The notes: a model not told the origin generated them from the sequence alone. Shown: positions 43,978 through 53,381, counted from the first letter of the stretch. The stretch is 64,000 nt of DNA from Motiliproteus coralliicola (GCF_003345655.1 NZ_QQOH01000001.1:372001-436000); one strand, 5' to 3'. Program-made: numbers and translations.

Positions 43978-44745
43978 TTACCCCTTGTCGGATAGGGGCG
44001 CGCTTGGAGCCGGGCTGTCTGTTGCTGCCGTTGGTTGGGCTTGCGGCGTTGATGGTTTTACCGGTTCCGCGGCTTTTACCTTGGCGGTACGTTTGGGTGC
44101 CTCGGTTTTTGGCTTAGCGGTGGTAGCCGCAGCTTTGGCCGCACGCTTGGGCTTGGCCGCCGCTTTCGGCTTTGCTGCCGCGCGGGGCTTGGCCGGCGCT
44201 TTGGCCTTGGTCGCCGGCTTCGGTTTGGTCGGGCTTGCAGCCGCCGTCGGTGTGAGGGTGCTGTCGGTGTTACCGCTGTCTTCGGTGCTGTTGGCAGCGG
44301 TTTTCACCAGTTTGTTCGGGACCTCGGTCAGTTGTTCGTTGACCTTGGAAACCAATTGAATAGCGGGCTGGCTGACATTATCGACGCCATCCAGCAGTGA
44401 GCTCTTAGCGGCCTCGGCAACCGGTTGGGCGGGATTGCCGATCCGTTCAAACAGCTCGTCGATCCGTTCCAGCGATCGGTCACTGAGGTCGTCGAGGGTC
44501 TGGGTGGCGCGATCTTCCACTCTACGGCTCTGTTCCATCAGTTGATCAACCAGCACCTGCGCTTCATTGCGGGCGGAACCGAGCGCGTTGACGCCGGATT
44601 TAATGACGGCGTATTTGTAGTCGATACCACTGAGGAGGATATCTTTGGCTGTACTCATCGCGGTATCGACAGCTTTGATATCTCTATCCAGTAGCTGTCG
44701 CGTGATGTTGGTAAGCTCAGTCGTCTTCAAAGCATCAAAAATCAT
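43978..44745 (-). CDS. Phasin-like protein with Lys/Ala/Pro-rich tail
   Basis: 255 aa. The helical N-terminal part (1-150) has heptad-like amphipathic helices (DALKTTELTNITRQLLDRD; RVEDRATQTLDDLSDRSLER) and is closely related to the neighbouring 156-aa protein. From about residue 165 a low-complexity Lys/Ala/Pro/Thr tail (KPKPATKAKAPAKP...) resembles AlgP/histone-H1-like tails. No signal peptide. Phasins coat PHA or neutral-lipid granules; here the setting among WS/DGAT and lipase genes favours lipid bodies. The tail may bind DNA or polyphosphate. Confidence 0.68.
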   Translation of the reverse strand: MIFDALKTTELTNITRQLLDRDIKAVDTAMSTAKDILLSGIDYKYAVIKSGVNALGSARNEAQVLVDQLMEQSRRVEDRATQTLDDLSDRSLERIDELFERIGNPAQPVAEAAKSSLLDGVDNVSQPAIQLVSKVNEQLTEVPNKLVKTAANSTEDSGNTDSTLTPTAAASPTKPKPATKAKAPAKPRAAAKPKAAAKPKRAAKAAATTAKPKTEAPKRTAKVKAAEPVKPSTPQAQPTAATDSPAPSAPLSDKG

Positions 44746-44845
44746 GGGACTTGTCCTGGTTAAGCCTGGTCGTCGCCAACCGGTAAAGCGGCTGATTGAT
44801 GCCGGAACCGGCGCCGATCTGCTGGGTTGGGTTGACAGGTGAAGC

Positions 44846-44864
44846 AGCGCCGGCAGGACCGGCG
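44846..44864. terminator. GC-rich hairpin between the two phasin-like genes
   Basis: Perfect 7-bp stem GCGCCGG / CCGGCGC with loop CAGGA, 13 bp past the stop of the upstream phasin-like gene. No T-run; probably a partial terminator or mRNA-stability element that sets unequal expression of the pair. Confidence 0.45.
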
Positions 44865-44876
44865 CGTTAGGCGTGC

Positions 44877-45347
44877 TTACTTCTTTTCTGCGCGGGCGGC
44901 AGTTTCCAGCAGCTTGCTGGGAACGTCGGTTACCTGTTCGCTGACTTTCTTCAGCATCTCGACGGAGGGCTGGCTGATGCTCTCAACGGAGTCGATGACG
45001 CTGTCCTTGGCCGCAGTACCGACGGTATCGACCGGGTTGCCGACGCGATCAAACAGCTCTTCGACACGTTCAACAGCCTTGTCGCTGACCTCGTCTACGG
45101 TTTCCAGAGCGCGGTCTTCGATCTTACGGCTTTGGTCCAGGACCTCGTTGACCAGACGGCCCGCTTCCTCACGGGAGGAGGCGATGGCGTTGATGCCAGC
45201 CTGAATTACGGTGCGGTTGTAGTTGACGCCTTTCTTAACCACGTCTTGGCTGGTGTTCAGCGTGGTGTCGATCAGCTCTTTGTTGGTGTCCAGCAGCTGA
45301 CGGCCAATGGAGGTCAGTTCGGTCGTTTTGAAGAAGTCCAGAATCAT
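44877..45347 (-). CDS. Phasin-like protein
   Basis: 156 aa from the ATG at 45347. An all-helical protein (LDFFKTTELTSIGRQLLDTN, then RKIEDRALETVDEVSDKAVER) nearly collinear with the first 150 residues of the neighbour but without its basic tail. No signal peptide or cysteines. Tandem duplication is clear. Likely an abundant lipid-granule surface protein; the family name phasin is used by analogy. Confidence 0.68.
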   Translation of the reverse strand: MILDFFKTTELTSIGRQLLDTNKELIDTTLNTSQDVVKKGVNYNRTVIQAGINAIASSREEAGRLVNEVLDQSRKIEDRALETVDEVSDKAVERVEELFDRVGNPVDTVGTAAKDSVIDSVESISQPSVEMLKKVSEQVTDVPSKLLETAARAEKK

Positions 45348-45486
45348 GGGTTTACCCTCGGCTAGTTTTATCAAATTTAAGCGCCCTCAATGGGCTGCAA
45401 TCTCTAGGTTGAGAGTGATGCTACGGAAAAGATTTTGAGTAAAAAAACTAACCGTAAAAAAATATTCTGCGTGTCTTCGCCCGTAG

Positions 45487-46122
45487 TCAGGCCACCGGCT
45501 CGATGCCCGAAAAAGCCTCCACCGCTTCGGCGTTCAGGTAGGGCAGCAGCAGCGTGGTTAGTTGCAGTACCCCGCCGGTGATCTGCCGGCTCTGCTGTTG
45601 CGCACAGCTATCCTCTTGGCCGGACAAGGTTTCGGCGTAGCTGATCCACTGGGTAAAAACCAGATGAACGTTAACGACCAGTTCGTCAACGCGGTGGGGG
45701 GGAACCTGCATAACGTCCATGCTGATCAGCTCCTGGCAGAACTGTTCGGCGGCGCTGCGGGTTTCGCCCAACAGGGTTTGAAAGGGTTTTCGCAGCTCTG
45801 GGAATTTCAACAGCACGCTGTTGGCATCGCGGAAGATAAAGCGATATTTGTACGACAGTTGGAAACACAGACTAAGGACCAGCCAGATCTCGCCCGGTGT
45901 GCCGTTATGCTTGGTGGCTTGCAGGAAGCCGGTGAAATCCTTGGAAAACCAGCGGTACAGCTCGGCGATGATCTCGCGCTTGCTTTTGAAGTAGTAGTAC
46001 ACGTTGCCGGGGCTGATCTCGAGGATATCAGCGATATCATTGGTGCTGACCTGACCGGTTCCTTCGCTGCCGAACGCTTCCAGGGCGGTGATCAGGATGG
46101 CGTCGCGGGTCTTGTTAGCCAT
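45487..46122 (-). CDS. TetR-family regulator of the lipid island
   Basis: 211 aa. HTH at about residues 8-52 (DAILITALEAFGSEGTGQVS, with recognition helix ISPGNVYYYFKSKREI). It starts 11 nt after the HSL-hydrolase stop (GGAGG-type ribosome-binding site) and probably shares its transcript. The 139-bp gap to the phasin-like gene contains an AT-rich promoter-like stretch. Fatty acid or acyl-CoA is a plausible ligand. Confidence 0.86.
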   Translation of the reverse strand: MANKTRDAILITALEAFGSEGTGQVSTNDIADILEISPGNVYYYFKSKREIIAELYRWFSKDFTGFLQATKHNGTPGEIWLVLSLCFQLSYKYRFIFRDANSVLLKFPELRKPFQTLLGETRSAAEQFCQELISMDVMQVPPHRVDELVVNVHLVFTQWISYAETLSGQEDSCAQQQSRQITGGVLQLTTLLLPYLNAEAVEAFSGIEPVA

Positions 46123-46133
46123 GGTTCCCTCCG

Positions 46134-47111
46134 CTAACAGTGGCTCTGATTAAGGTGCCGGCCAACGAACCGCTCAATCCGTTGCAGGGCCAGCTCTGCT
46201 TCGGGCAGAAAATGAAACAGCGGGTGCACATGGGGCATCTGGTCCCAAAGGTTGAGATCCACCTCGGCACCTGAGAGGTCGGCCTTTTGGGCTGCAGCCA
46301 GTACGCCGCCGAGCAGAATCTCGGTGCTGCCAACGTGATACTGCATCGGCGGTAGGCCGCTGAAGTCACCATGGATCGGCATCGCCAGCGGATCGTTTTT
46401 CTGTTCCGGCTTGCTCAGATAAAGGCGGGCGAAGTGGGCGATCGATTCGGGGCAGAACATCGGATCGCTGACAACCTGTCGGGCCAGTAGGTTATCGTCC
46501 TGAGGCAGTTGGATCCCGGGAGACAATAGCACCGCACATCGGGGCGGCTCGAGCCCGGCATCACGGATCTGCATCAACAGGCCGAGGCTGAGGTTACCGC
46601 CGGCCGAATCACCGGCAATCACAATCTGTCGGCCGGAGTAACCCTGTGCCAGAAGGTACTGGTAGCAGTTCAACACGTCCTGGGGCGCAGCCGGGAAGGG
46701 GTGCTCGGGGGCCAGGCGGTAGTCCGGCAGTAGCGCTTGGACTCCCAGCCGTCGGCTTAGGCGTGAGACGAAACCGTTGTAGACCTTGGGTAGATGAACA
46801 CAAAACCCGCCACCGTGAAGATAGAGCAGCACGCTATCGCCGCGGCAGGTCTCCGGCTTATACCAGCGGCAGGGAACACCATTGGCGTGCTGTTCCTGGA
46901 CGTCAACCTGGGTTGCCGTGGCACTCGACAGCAGGCTGTCGATCGGGCCCAGGTACTGTCGCAATTGGTGGATATCGTCGATCTGCCCCAGCCGCTGCTT
47001 GATCAGTTTGCGTAGCGCGGTATTAAACAGCTGCGCCCGGAAACTGACCCGAGGGTTGGCAAAGCCGTGCTGGACCCGGGCACGGGTGAGTAGTGAGAAA
47101 CTGTCAGTCAT
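46134..47111 (-). CDS. HSL-family esterase/lipase (intact active site)
   Basis: 325 aa. Oxyanion motif HGGG (99-102, LYLHGGGFC), DYRLAPEHPFPAA, and nucleophile elbow IAGDSAGGN with Ser169. The likely acid is Asp in NDPLAMP and the His is in MPHVHPLFHF. Cytoplasmic hormone-sensitive-lipase type, cleaving acylglycerols or short esters. Sits between the WS/DGAT gene and a TetR gene, on the same strand. Confidence 0.87.
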   Translation of the reverse strand: MTDSFSLLTRARVQHGFANPRVSFRAQLFNTALRKLIKQRLGQIDDIHQLRQYLGPIDSLLSSATATQVDVQEQHANGVPCRWYKPETCRGDSVLLYLHGGGFCVHLPKVYNGFVSRLSRRLGVQALLPDYRLAPEHPFPAAPQDVLNCYQYLLAQGYSGRQIVIAGDSAGGNLSLGLLMQIRDAGLEPPRCAVLLSPGIQLPQDDNLLARQVVSDPMFCPESIAHFARLYLSKPEQKNDPLAMPIHGDFSGLPPMQYHVGSTEILLGGVLAAAQKADLSGAEVDLNLWDQMPHVHPLFHFLPEAELALQRIERFVGRHLNQSHC

Positions 47112-47183
47112 GGAATCGTTCCGGCCCCGTTACGGAAGTGAGTACGTTGGATGACTCGCATTTCGCTCCGGGGCTGTTTTGGG

Positions 47184-48848
47184 TTAGCTGTTCTGCGTGG
47201 TCGCCTTGGCGCTCTTCGAGCTCCGTTTACTGGGGGCGGCCGACGATCCGGTTGTTTCCTTCGGCTTGGTGGTACGGGTTCGACTACTGGCCGCTTTTTT
47301 CGTCGTCTTCGCGGCTGATTTGGCCGTCTTACGCGGAGCCGCCGCTCGTTTGGCGCGGGGCTTGGCAGGTTCGGTAGCTGCTTCGATTGGCTCAGCAGAT
47401 ACATCGGCCGGTTCAGTGGCTGCCGCCTGTTCAGGCAGAAGTGCCTGCTTTAGTTCGGCGAAACTGGCCCGCATGCACTCGGCGTAGAATTCCGGATCGG
47501 GCATCATTTCCGGGGTCGAGGTCCAGGCGATATTGAACCGTCCGGCGTAGCTGTTGATGGCGTGCAGCAGTCCCAGGTGATCGGAAGTGATGGCGATGCC
47601 GGTCATCTGGACCAGTTTGGCACCGGCCAGGTGCAGGGTACTGCTGGGACCGGGGACATTGGTCACAATGGTGTGGCCGGCGTGGTTGAGCAGGGCGCCG
47701 GCGTTGGTTTGGAAACTGCCCAGCTTGGTCAGGTAGGTGACATAGGCCGGCGGTAACTGCTTGGCCATGTCCGACAGGTCTTCGGCGCCGATATCATCGG
47801 CAATCTTGCGAGCCAGCGTGGCTGCGACCGACACCGCTTTAAAACGTTCGACTGGATCGGCAATCTGAATCGGCAGGTCGGGAAAAAACAGCGCGATCTC
47901 ATTACCCCCCTGGTCGAATTGTTGCGGTTTTCTAACGTTGATCGGGGCGATGGCGCGCAGAACCTGATCGGTGGCTTCGCCTTTGCTCTGCAGGTAGCTA
48001 CGCAGAGCGCCGGCGATGGTGGCCAGTACCACATGGTTGATGGTGGCGTTGGGCAGCGCCTTGCTGACGGACTTGAATTCGGCCAGGTCGAAGCTGGCAT
48101 AATCCCAAACCTTTTTATCGCTAATCGGTTGATTAAAACGGGTCCGCACCACCCCGTCGGGGGAGGTGTTGTCGCGCAGCAGGTGGTCGATCAACTTCAT
48201 CCCGACTTTGGGGCCCTGCTTGACCAGTGGTTTGACCATTCGGATGGTGCCCAGCAGATTATTGCTCAGAATCCGGGTCAATTTGCCCAACAGCTCCGGT
48301 GCCTGGTAACCCTCTTCCTGCTTGATCCCGGAGTGAGCGCGCCGGCTCAGACCTTCGTCGTGAAGCCGTTCGGTCATCTCCATCACGGTATGGCCATCGA
48401 CAATCACGTGATGAATTTTGAGCGCCATCAGAATGCAATTATCGGGTAACTGCTCGATCCCATTGATGCCGTGGACGATCATGATCTCCCAGGGCGGGCG
48501 CTTCAGGTCGAGCTGGTGCTCCTGAAATTTGGCCACCACCTCACAGAGTGTTTTCCAGTCGGCGCCGCTGGGCATCTCGATCTGATGGAGGTGGTTTCGG
48601 ATATCGAAATAGCTGTCTTCCACCAGGTAGGGGTTATCCAGGTTCAGCAGCGGGCGTTCCAGCCGGCTGCGCAGTATCGGCAGCGTGGCGATGGAACGGT
48701 TCAGATGCTGCTCAATCTGTTCCGGTGTGACGACCCCGTCCGCTGCGGTAGAGGGGTCGTAGAAATACATCGGGGTCACGTCCATCTGCGAGTGCTTGGA
48801 GTCCAGATGAAGAAAAAGGCTATCGACGCTGTGAAGCTGCCTTAACAT
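47184..48848 (-). CDS. Wax ester synthase/diacylglycerol acyltransferase with basic C-terminal tail
   Basis: 554 aa from the ATG at 48848, whose MLRQLHSVDSLFLHLD opening is the classic WS/DGAT start. The catalytic motif is intact (H146-H-V-I-V-D-G152), as is the downstream NVPGPSSTLHLAGA region of DUF1298. It makes wax esters or triacylglycerol from acyl-CoA plus alcohol or diacylglycerol at the inner membrane. After about residue 465 comes a ~85-residue Lys/Ala/Thr/Ser-rich tail (AKRAAAPRKTAKSAAKTT...) not normal for this family but like that of the phasin-like protein at 43978. Confidence 0.88.
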   Translation of the reverse strand: MLRQLHSVDSLFLHLDSKHSQMDVTPMYFYDPSTAADGVVTPEQIEQHLNRSIATLPILRSRLERPLLNLDNPYLVEDSYFDIRNHLHQIEMPSGADWKTLCEVVAKFQEHQLDLKRPPWEIMIVHGINGIEQLPDNCILMALKIHHVIVDGHTVMEMTERLHDEGLSRRAHSGIKQEEGYQAPELLGKLTRILSNNLLGTIRMVKPLVKQGPKVGMKLIDHLLRDNTSPDGVVRTRFNQPISDKKVWDYASFDLAEFKSVSKALPNATINHVVLATIAGALRSYLQSKGEATDQVLRAIAPINVRKPQQFDQGGNEIALFFPDLPIQIADPVERFKAVSVAATLARKIADDIGAEDLSDMAKQLPPAYVTYLTKLGSFQTNAGALLNHAGHTIVTNVPGPSSTLHLAGAKLVQMTGIAITSDHLGLLHAINSYAGRFNIAWTSTPEMMPDPEFYAECMRASFAELKQALLPEQAAATEPADVSAEPIEAATEPAKPRAKRAAAPRKTAKSAAKTTKKAASSRTRTTKPKETTGSSAAPSKRSSKSAKATTQNS

Positions 48849-48892
48849 GGGGCACATCCTTGCCGGTATCGGCGTAATCATAAAGAGGCTCG

Positions 48893-48912
48893 GATCCGGC
48901 CGAGGCCGGATC
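48893..48912. terminator. Hairpin between Usp and WS/DGAT genes
   Basis: Perfect 8-bp stem GATCCGGC / GCCGGATC, loop CGAG, in the 120-bp gap. No T-run; may attenuate readthrough from the RND-Usp unit into the acyltransferase. Confidence 0.4.
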
Positions 48913-48968
48913 GAGTGGAGCTTATGCGCTGCGGCCACCCTTTGCGTGAGGGGGGCGCAAGTTTCGGC

Positions 48969-49799
48969 TTAGGTTTCCGGCGGCAGGACCAGTAGGTCCG
49001 TGGTCAGCCGTTTGGCAACCTGTTCGGCGGTGTTGCCCAACAGCACGCCTTTCAAACCGGAGCGAGCGACAGTGCCCAGCACCACCAGCTTGGCGTCCAA
49101 CTGTTGCGCCAGCTCGGGGATGACCAGCTCCGCCGGACCCGGTCCAATATGGAGTTGTTGGTCGGGAACTCGGTCGGCATCGATCAGAGATCGGCAGACG
49201 CGACGGTAGTCTGCCGCGATGCTGGCATCGGTCGGCTGCGAGCTGGCCACGTCCTGCATGGTTGAGGGGTGGGCACTGAACAGGTGGGTCTGCGACTGAC
49301 CCACTTCGCCGATCAGCTTGCCGGCCTTGATGATCCTTTCGTTTAGCTGGGCATGTTCCTGATCTCTCGGGTTACCGTCGACGCACAGCAGCATGGCGCT
49401 GTTGTTCCACTCGTTATCCGCGTGTACCAGCAACACCGGGTGCTGGGTACTGCGCAGCAGCTTCCAGTCGTCCGGCAGGAATACATGGTCGGCCAGGGTC
49501 GGTTTGTGGGCTTCCTTGATCACCAGGCCGAACGGCTGCTCGGCTAGGGTACGGTGGATGGCGCGGAACCAGTTGTTGTCGTCGCTGATCTTGACCGACA
49601 CTTCGATCCCTTCGGCGGCAGCGGCTTCCAGCTTTCGGTCCAGTATCTCCAGCAGGCCGGGGACCTGGGCGTGCTTATCGCGCACCAGGGCGGTGATGGT
49701 TGCACCCAGCCGTCGGCACATGCGGATCGCTTTATCCAGTGCCACCTGCTGGTCTTTTCTCGGGTTGACGAGCACTAAGATGTTTTTGTTAAACCGCAT
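48969..49799 (-). CDS. Tandem universal stress protein (UspE-like)
   Basis: 276 aa with two Usp domains. The first opens KNILVLVNPRKDQQVALDKA; the second ends with VVLGTVARSGLKGVLLGNTA, the ATP-loop G-x2-G-x9-G(S/N) type, and DLLVLPPE. Cytoplasmic. Its start overlaps the RND stop by 11 nt, so it is coupled to the transporter, an unusual pairing that suggests energy- or stress-linked control of lipid transport. Confidence 0.84.
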   Translation of the reverse strand: MRFNKNILVLVNPRKDQQVALDKAIRMCRRLGATITALVRDKHAQVPGLLEILDRKLEAAAAEGIEVSVKISDDNNWFRAIHRTLAEQPFGLVIKEAHKPTLADHVFLPDDWKLLRSTQHPVLLVHADNEWNNSAMLLCVDGNPRDQEHAQLNERIIKAGKLIGEVGQSQTHLFSAHPSTMQDVASSQPTDASIAADYRRVCRSLIDADRVPDQQLHIGPGPAELVIPELAQQLDAKLVVLGTVARSGLKGVLLGNTAEQVAKRLTTDLLVLPPET

Positions 49800-52230
49800 G
49801 ACGCTGTTCCTCGAACTGGCTGGATTCCTGGTGGTCGGCTGGTTGCGGTGCGCTGCTGCTCACCGGGGCCGGATTACTGGCAGGCTTTTTGATCAGAATG
49901 CTGGCCAACGCCGGCAGGAAGACCAGGGCGCCGATCATGTTCCAGACGAACATGAAGGTCAGCAGAATGCCCATATCGGCCTGGAACTTGATCGGTGACA
50001 GTACCCAGGTGCCGACGCCGATACCCAGGGTCAGACCGGTGAAGGCGACCGCCTTGCCGGTGGTTTTGAGGGTGTTGAAGTAGGCGGCTTTCAGCGACAT
50101 CCCTTCGTTGAGATAGGTCTGCAGCTTGCTGTAGATATAGATCCCGTAGTCGACCCCGATGCCGACACCCAGCGCGATCACCGGCAGGGTGGCGACCTTG
50201 ACGCCGATGCCGAGCTTGGCCATTAACGCCTGGCACAGCAGTGACGTCAGCGCCAGCGGCAGCAGAATACACAGCACAATCCGAACCGAGCGGAAGGTGG
50301 CCAGGCACAGCAGGCCGACCACCGCGTAGACCCAGATCAGCATCTCGTACTGGGCTTTCTCGATCACGATATTGGTGGCGGCTTCGATACCGGCGTTACC
50401 GGCGGCCAGCTTGAAGGTGATGCTGTCGCTATTGAATTCGGCGGCAAAGGCTTCGACCTCGGCAACCACCGACTCCAGTGTCGCGGCCTTGTGGTCATTG
50501 AGGTAGACAAATACCGGCATCAGGCTGCAGTCGGCATTGAAACTGCCGGGAGTCGAGCGGATCGAGGCCTGGTCCAGCAGGGCCTGGTTCCGGTTCAGTC
50601 CCATCCACTTGATATTGCCTTCATTGAAGCCGGCCATGGTCTGCTTGGTGTGATTGACCAGAGAACGGGCCGACTGAACTCCGGGTAGCTGCTGCAGGCG
50701 CCACTGTAACTGGTCCACCACATCGAGGGTGTGATAGGCGGAACACTTGTCCTTGGGGGTTTGCACCATCACCACAAAAATGTCGGTGCTGGTGGAGTAG
50801 TTGGCGCTGATAAAGGCATTGTCGAGGTTATAGCGCGAATCCGGGCGCAGCTCTGGTGCACCGGCATCCAGATCGCCGATTTTCAACCCCTGACTCTGGT
50901 GCAGGCCCAGGGCACTCAAGCCCAGCGCGATGACGATCAGCACTAACGCCTGGGGACGCTGGGTAAAGCCGGAGAGAAACCGCCAGACCGGGTGCTTGCC
51001 GTGCTCTTCGGCGTACTGCTGTTTACGCACCGAGGCGCCGCTGACTCCGGTGTAGGACATCAACACCGGCAGCAAAATCAGGTTGGTCAGGATGATCACC
51101 GCGACACCCATGCTGGCGGCCACCGCCAGATCCTGAATGACCTCGATCTTGATCACCATCAGGGTCGCGAAGCCGACGCCGTCGCTGACCAACGCGATGA
51201 TGCCGGGGATATAGAGGGTGCGGAAGGCACGACGGGCAGCCAGCTCTTTACCGGCGCCGGTGGCGCTTTCATGGGCGATGGCATTGATGATCTGAACGCC
51301 GTGGCTGACCCCGATGGCGAACACCAAAAAGGGCACCAACATGGAGTAGGGATCCAGGCCAAAGCCCAGAGTTTTCAGCAAGCCCAGTTGCCAGATCACC
51401 GCGATCACCGAACAGACCAGCGGCACCACCGAGCTGCGCAGGCAACGGGAATAGGCGTACAGCAGGACCAGGGTGATTCCCAGAGCGACGGCAAAGAAGA
51501 TCGCCACCTGACTGGCACCGTCGATCAGATCGCCCACCACCTTGGCAAAGCCGGTGATATGGATCTTGATCGTCTCGGTCTGGTACTTGTCGCGGATCAG
51601 TTGCTCCAACTGGTCGGAAAAGACCTGGTAATCGATCGGTTCGCCGGTTTCTGGGTTCAGTGCCATTAACGGCGCATAGATCACCGCCGATTTGAAGTTG
51701 TTGGCCACCAGCGCGCCCACCTGACCGGACTTGAGCACGTTGGCACGGAGTCTCTCCAGCTCCCGGGGCGAGCCGTCATAGCTATCGGCGATAACGGGCC
51801 CGCCGGCCAGCCCCTCTTCGGTGACCTCACGCCAGCGTACGGCCGACGCCCAGATCGACTTCAACGCCGAGCGGTTGACGCCGGGTATGTAGAACACCTC
51901 GTCATGGACTTGGCGCAGGGTGTCCTGGAACTCTGCCGTGAAGATATCGCCCTCGGTCGCCTCCACAGAGATCCGAATCGCGTTACCCACGCCCTGGAGG
52001 TCGTCCTTATGGTCGAGATAATTGGCGATATAGGGGTGGAAGGTGGGGATCATCTTCTCGAAGCTGGCGTCGGGCTTGATCTTGCTGGCCTGGAAGGCGA
52101 AGAACAGCGTAGCGAGCAGCATCAGGACGATCACGACCGGACGGTTGCGGAAGAAAAAACGTTCCAGTAACGGCTCAGTGCGGGCCGCCGACCGGGTGGC
52201 ATTGAATGAAGGTGTTACAGCGTTGTTCAT
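49789..52230 (-). CDS. RND-superfamily (MMPL/HAE3-type) lipid transporter
   Basis: 813 aa with about 12 transmembrane helices in two repeats and two large periplasmic loops. Sequences such as SHGVQIINAIAHES and the mirrored GVGIGVDYGIYIYSKLQTYL carry the charged residues of the HAE3/MMPL proton relay. These proteins move hydrophobic lipids (hopanoids, sterols, mycolates, waxes) from the inner membrane. It starts at the stop of the YCF48-like gene (1-nt overlap). Confidence 0.86.
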   Translation of the reverse strand: MNNAVTPSFNATRSAARTEPLLERFFFRNRPVVIVLMLLATLFFAFQASKIKPDASFEKMIPTFHPYIANYLDHKDDLQGVGNAIRISVEATEGDIFTAEFQDTLRQVHDEVFYIPGVNRSALKSIWASAVRWREVTEEGLAGGPVIADSYDGSPRELERLRANVLKSGQVGALVANNFKSAVIYAPLMALNPETGEPIDYQVFSDQLEQLIRDKYQTETIKIHITGFAKVVGDLIDGASQVAIFFAVALGITLVLLYAYSRCLRSSVVPLVCSVIAVIWQLGLLKTLGFGLDPYSMLVPFLVFAIGVSHGVQIINAIAHESATGAGKELAARRAFRTLYIPGIIALVSDGVGFATLMVIKIEVIQDLAVAASMGVAVIILTNLILLPVLMSYTGVSGASVRKQQYAEEHGKHPVWRFLSGFTQRPQALVLIVIALGLSALGLHQSQGLKIGDLDAGAPELRPDSRYNLDNAFISANYSTSTDIFVVMVQTPKDKCSAYHTLDVVDQLQWRLQQLPGVQSARSLVNHTKQTMAGFNEGNIKWMGLNRNQALLDQASIRSTPGSFNADCSLMPVFVYLNDHKAATLESVVAEVEAFAAEFNSDSITFKLAAGNAGIEAATNIVIEKAQYEMLIWVYAVVGLLCLATFRSVRIVLCILLPLALTSLLCQALMAKLGIGVKVATLPVIALGVGIGVDYGIYIYSKLQTYLNEGMSLKAAYFNTLKTTGKAVAFTGLTLGIGVGTWVLSPIKFQADMGILLTFMFVWNMIGALVFLPALASILIKKPASNPAPVSSSAPQPADHQESSQFEEQRHAV

Positions 52231-53381
52231 CAGTCAGATCCTCCGACGAGGGGAGCGGATTGGACACCGGTCAGGCCAACGGTGAGCAGTTCCTTGTTAT
52301 CACCGGCAATGACGCTGCTCAGCGGTAGTCGCTGACGGGTCTGGCGGTTACCAATACGGTTGCCGTCGGCATCCAGGAACACCGACATTCCGGCATCACC
52401 GACCAGTACGACGGTACCGTTGTCGAGCATCGTGGCGCCGTACAGACCGGTATCGACGCCGGTATCGAGGGCCGCCCATTGATCACCCCAGTCATTGGAT
52501 TGGTAGGCGTTACCGCGTAGGCCATAGGCGATCACCCGGCCATCGTCGGAACCGACGACGCCGAAGAAGGAGCCCTCGTAAGGGCTGTCGAGCAGCTCCC
52601 AGCTCTGGCCCCAGTCATCGGAGCGGTAGAGGGTGCCGGCTTCGGCGGCCAGATAGAGACGATCGCCGACCTGACGGATCGCGTTCAGATGGAAATTGTC
52701 GGGGTTGTCCAGATGGTCGAACCAGGCTTCCCAGCTGTTGCCGCCATCGCGGGTATGCAGGATCAGACCGAAGGCGCCGACAATGAAGCCTTCGTTGCGA
52801 TCTTTAAACCAGAGATCAAGAAAGGGGCGGCTGGGTCCTTCGGTGACAAAGCTCTCGGCGTCTTCCCACAGAAAGGTCAGACTCTCCAGCTCCAACTCGA
52901 GATCGCCTTGCTCCTGCTCGGTAGCGTCGGCGATACGCCGCTCCAGTGCCTCCATGAGCTGTTTGGCACGCTCTAAACCGATCTGATTGGCCTGATTACC
53001 ATCGAGCAGCTTCTGCCAACTGCGACCGCCGTCCAGGGTTCGCAACACCACACCGTCATGGCCGACGGCCCAGCCGTACTGATCATCGACAAAGTAGCTG
53101 GCGGTGAGGGTGACACGAACCGGCACGGGGACTTGCTGCCAGCTCTGCGTCTGATCGCCCGATAGCAGGATATGGCCGCGTTCACCGACCGCGATCAGGT
53201 TACTGCCGACCCGGTCCAGATCCATCAGTAGTGAAGTGGAGGCGCGTTCGGAGGCCACGGCGTTTTCGTTCAGAGCGTCCTGGGCCATCACCGGGGTGTG
53301 GGCCAGAAGTAACGCCAGCGAGAGAGATGCCGCCTTGAAGCCGGATCGTCCTTGAGTTGGGATTTTCTTAATGTGTTTCAT
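52230..53381 (-). CDS. YCF48-like periplasmic beta-propeller protein
   Basis: 383 aa with signal peptide (cleavage near PVMAQ). Repeated BNR/Asp-box-like elements (LDGGRSWQKL, RDGGNSWEAW, DDWGQSWELL, NDWGDQWAAL) form a propeller like the photosystem-assembly factor Ycf48, which in non-phototrophs occurs with RND transporters. An acidic insertion (EQEQGDLELELESL) interrupts the first repeats. It probably scaffolds the transporter encoded next. Confidence 0.84.
   Translation of the reverse strand: MKHIKKIPTQGRSGFKAASLSLALLLAHTPVMAQDALNENAVASERASTSLLMDLDRVGSNLIAVGERGHILLSGDQTQSWQQVPVPVRVTLTASYFVDDQYGWAVGHDGVVLRTLDGGRSWQKLLDGNQANQIGLERAKQLMEALERRIADATEQEQGDLELELESLTFLWEDAESFVTEGPSRPFLDLWFKDRNEGFIVGAFGLILHTRDGGNSWEAWFDHLDNPDNFHLNAIRQVGDRLYLAAEAGTLYRSDDWGQSWELLDSPYEGSFFGVVGSDDGRVIAYGLRGNAYQSNDWGDQWAALDTGVDTGLYGATMLDNGTVVLVGDAGMSVFLDADGNRIGNRQTRQRLPLSSVIAGDNKELLTVGLTGVQSAPLVGGSD

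Noticed and set aside
43978-44745. Annotation as AlgP/histone H1-like regulator
   Set aside because: Only the tail is H1-like; the N-terminal 150 residues match the tail-less neighbour, so phasin-like coat protein is the better reading.
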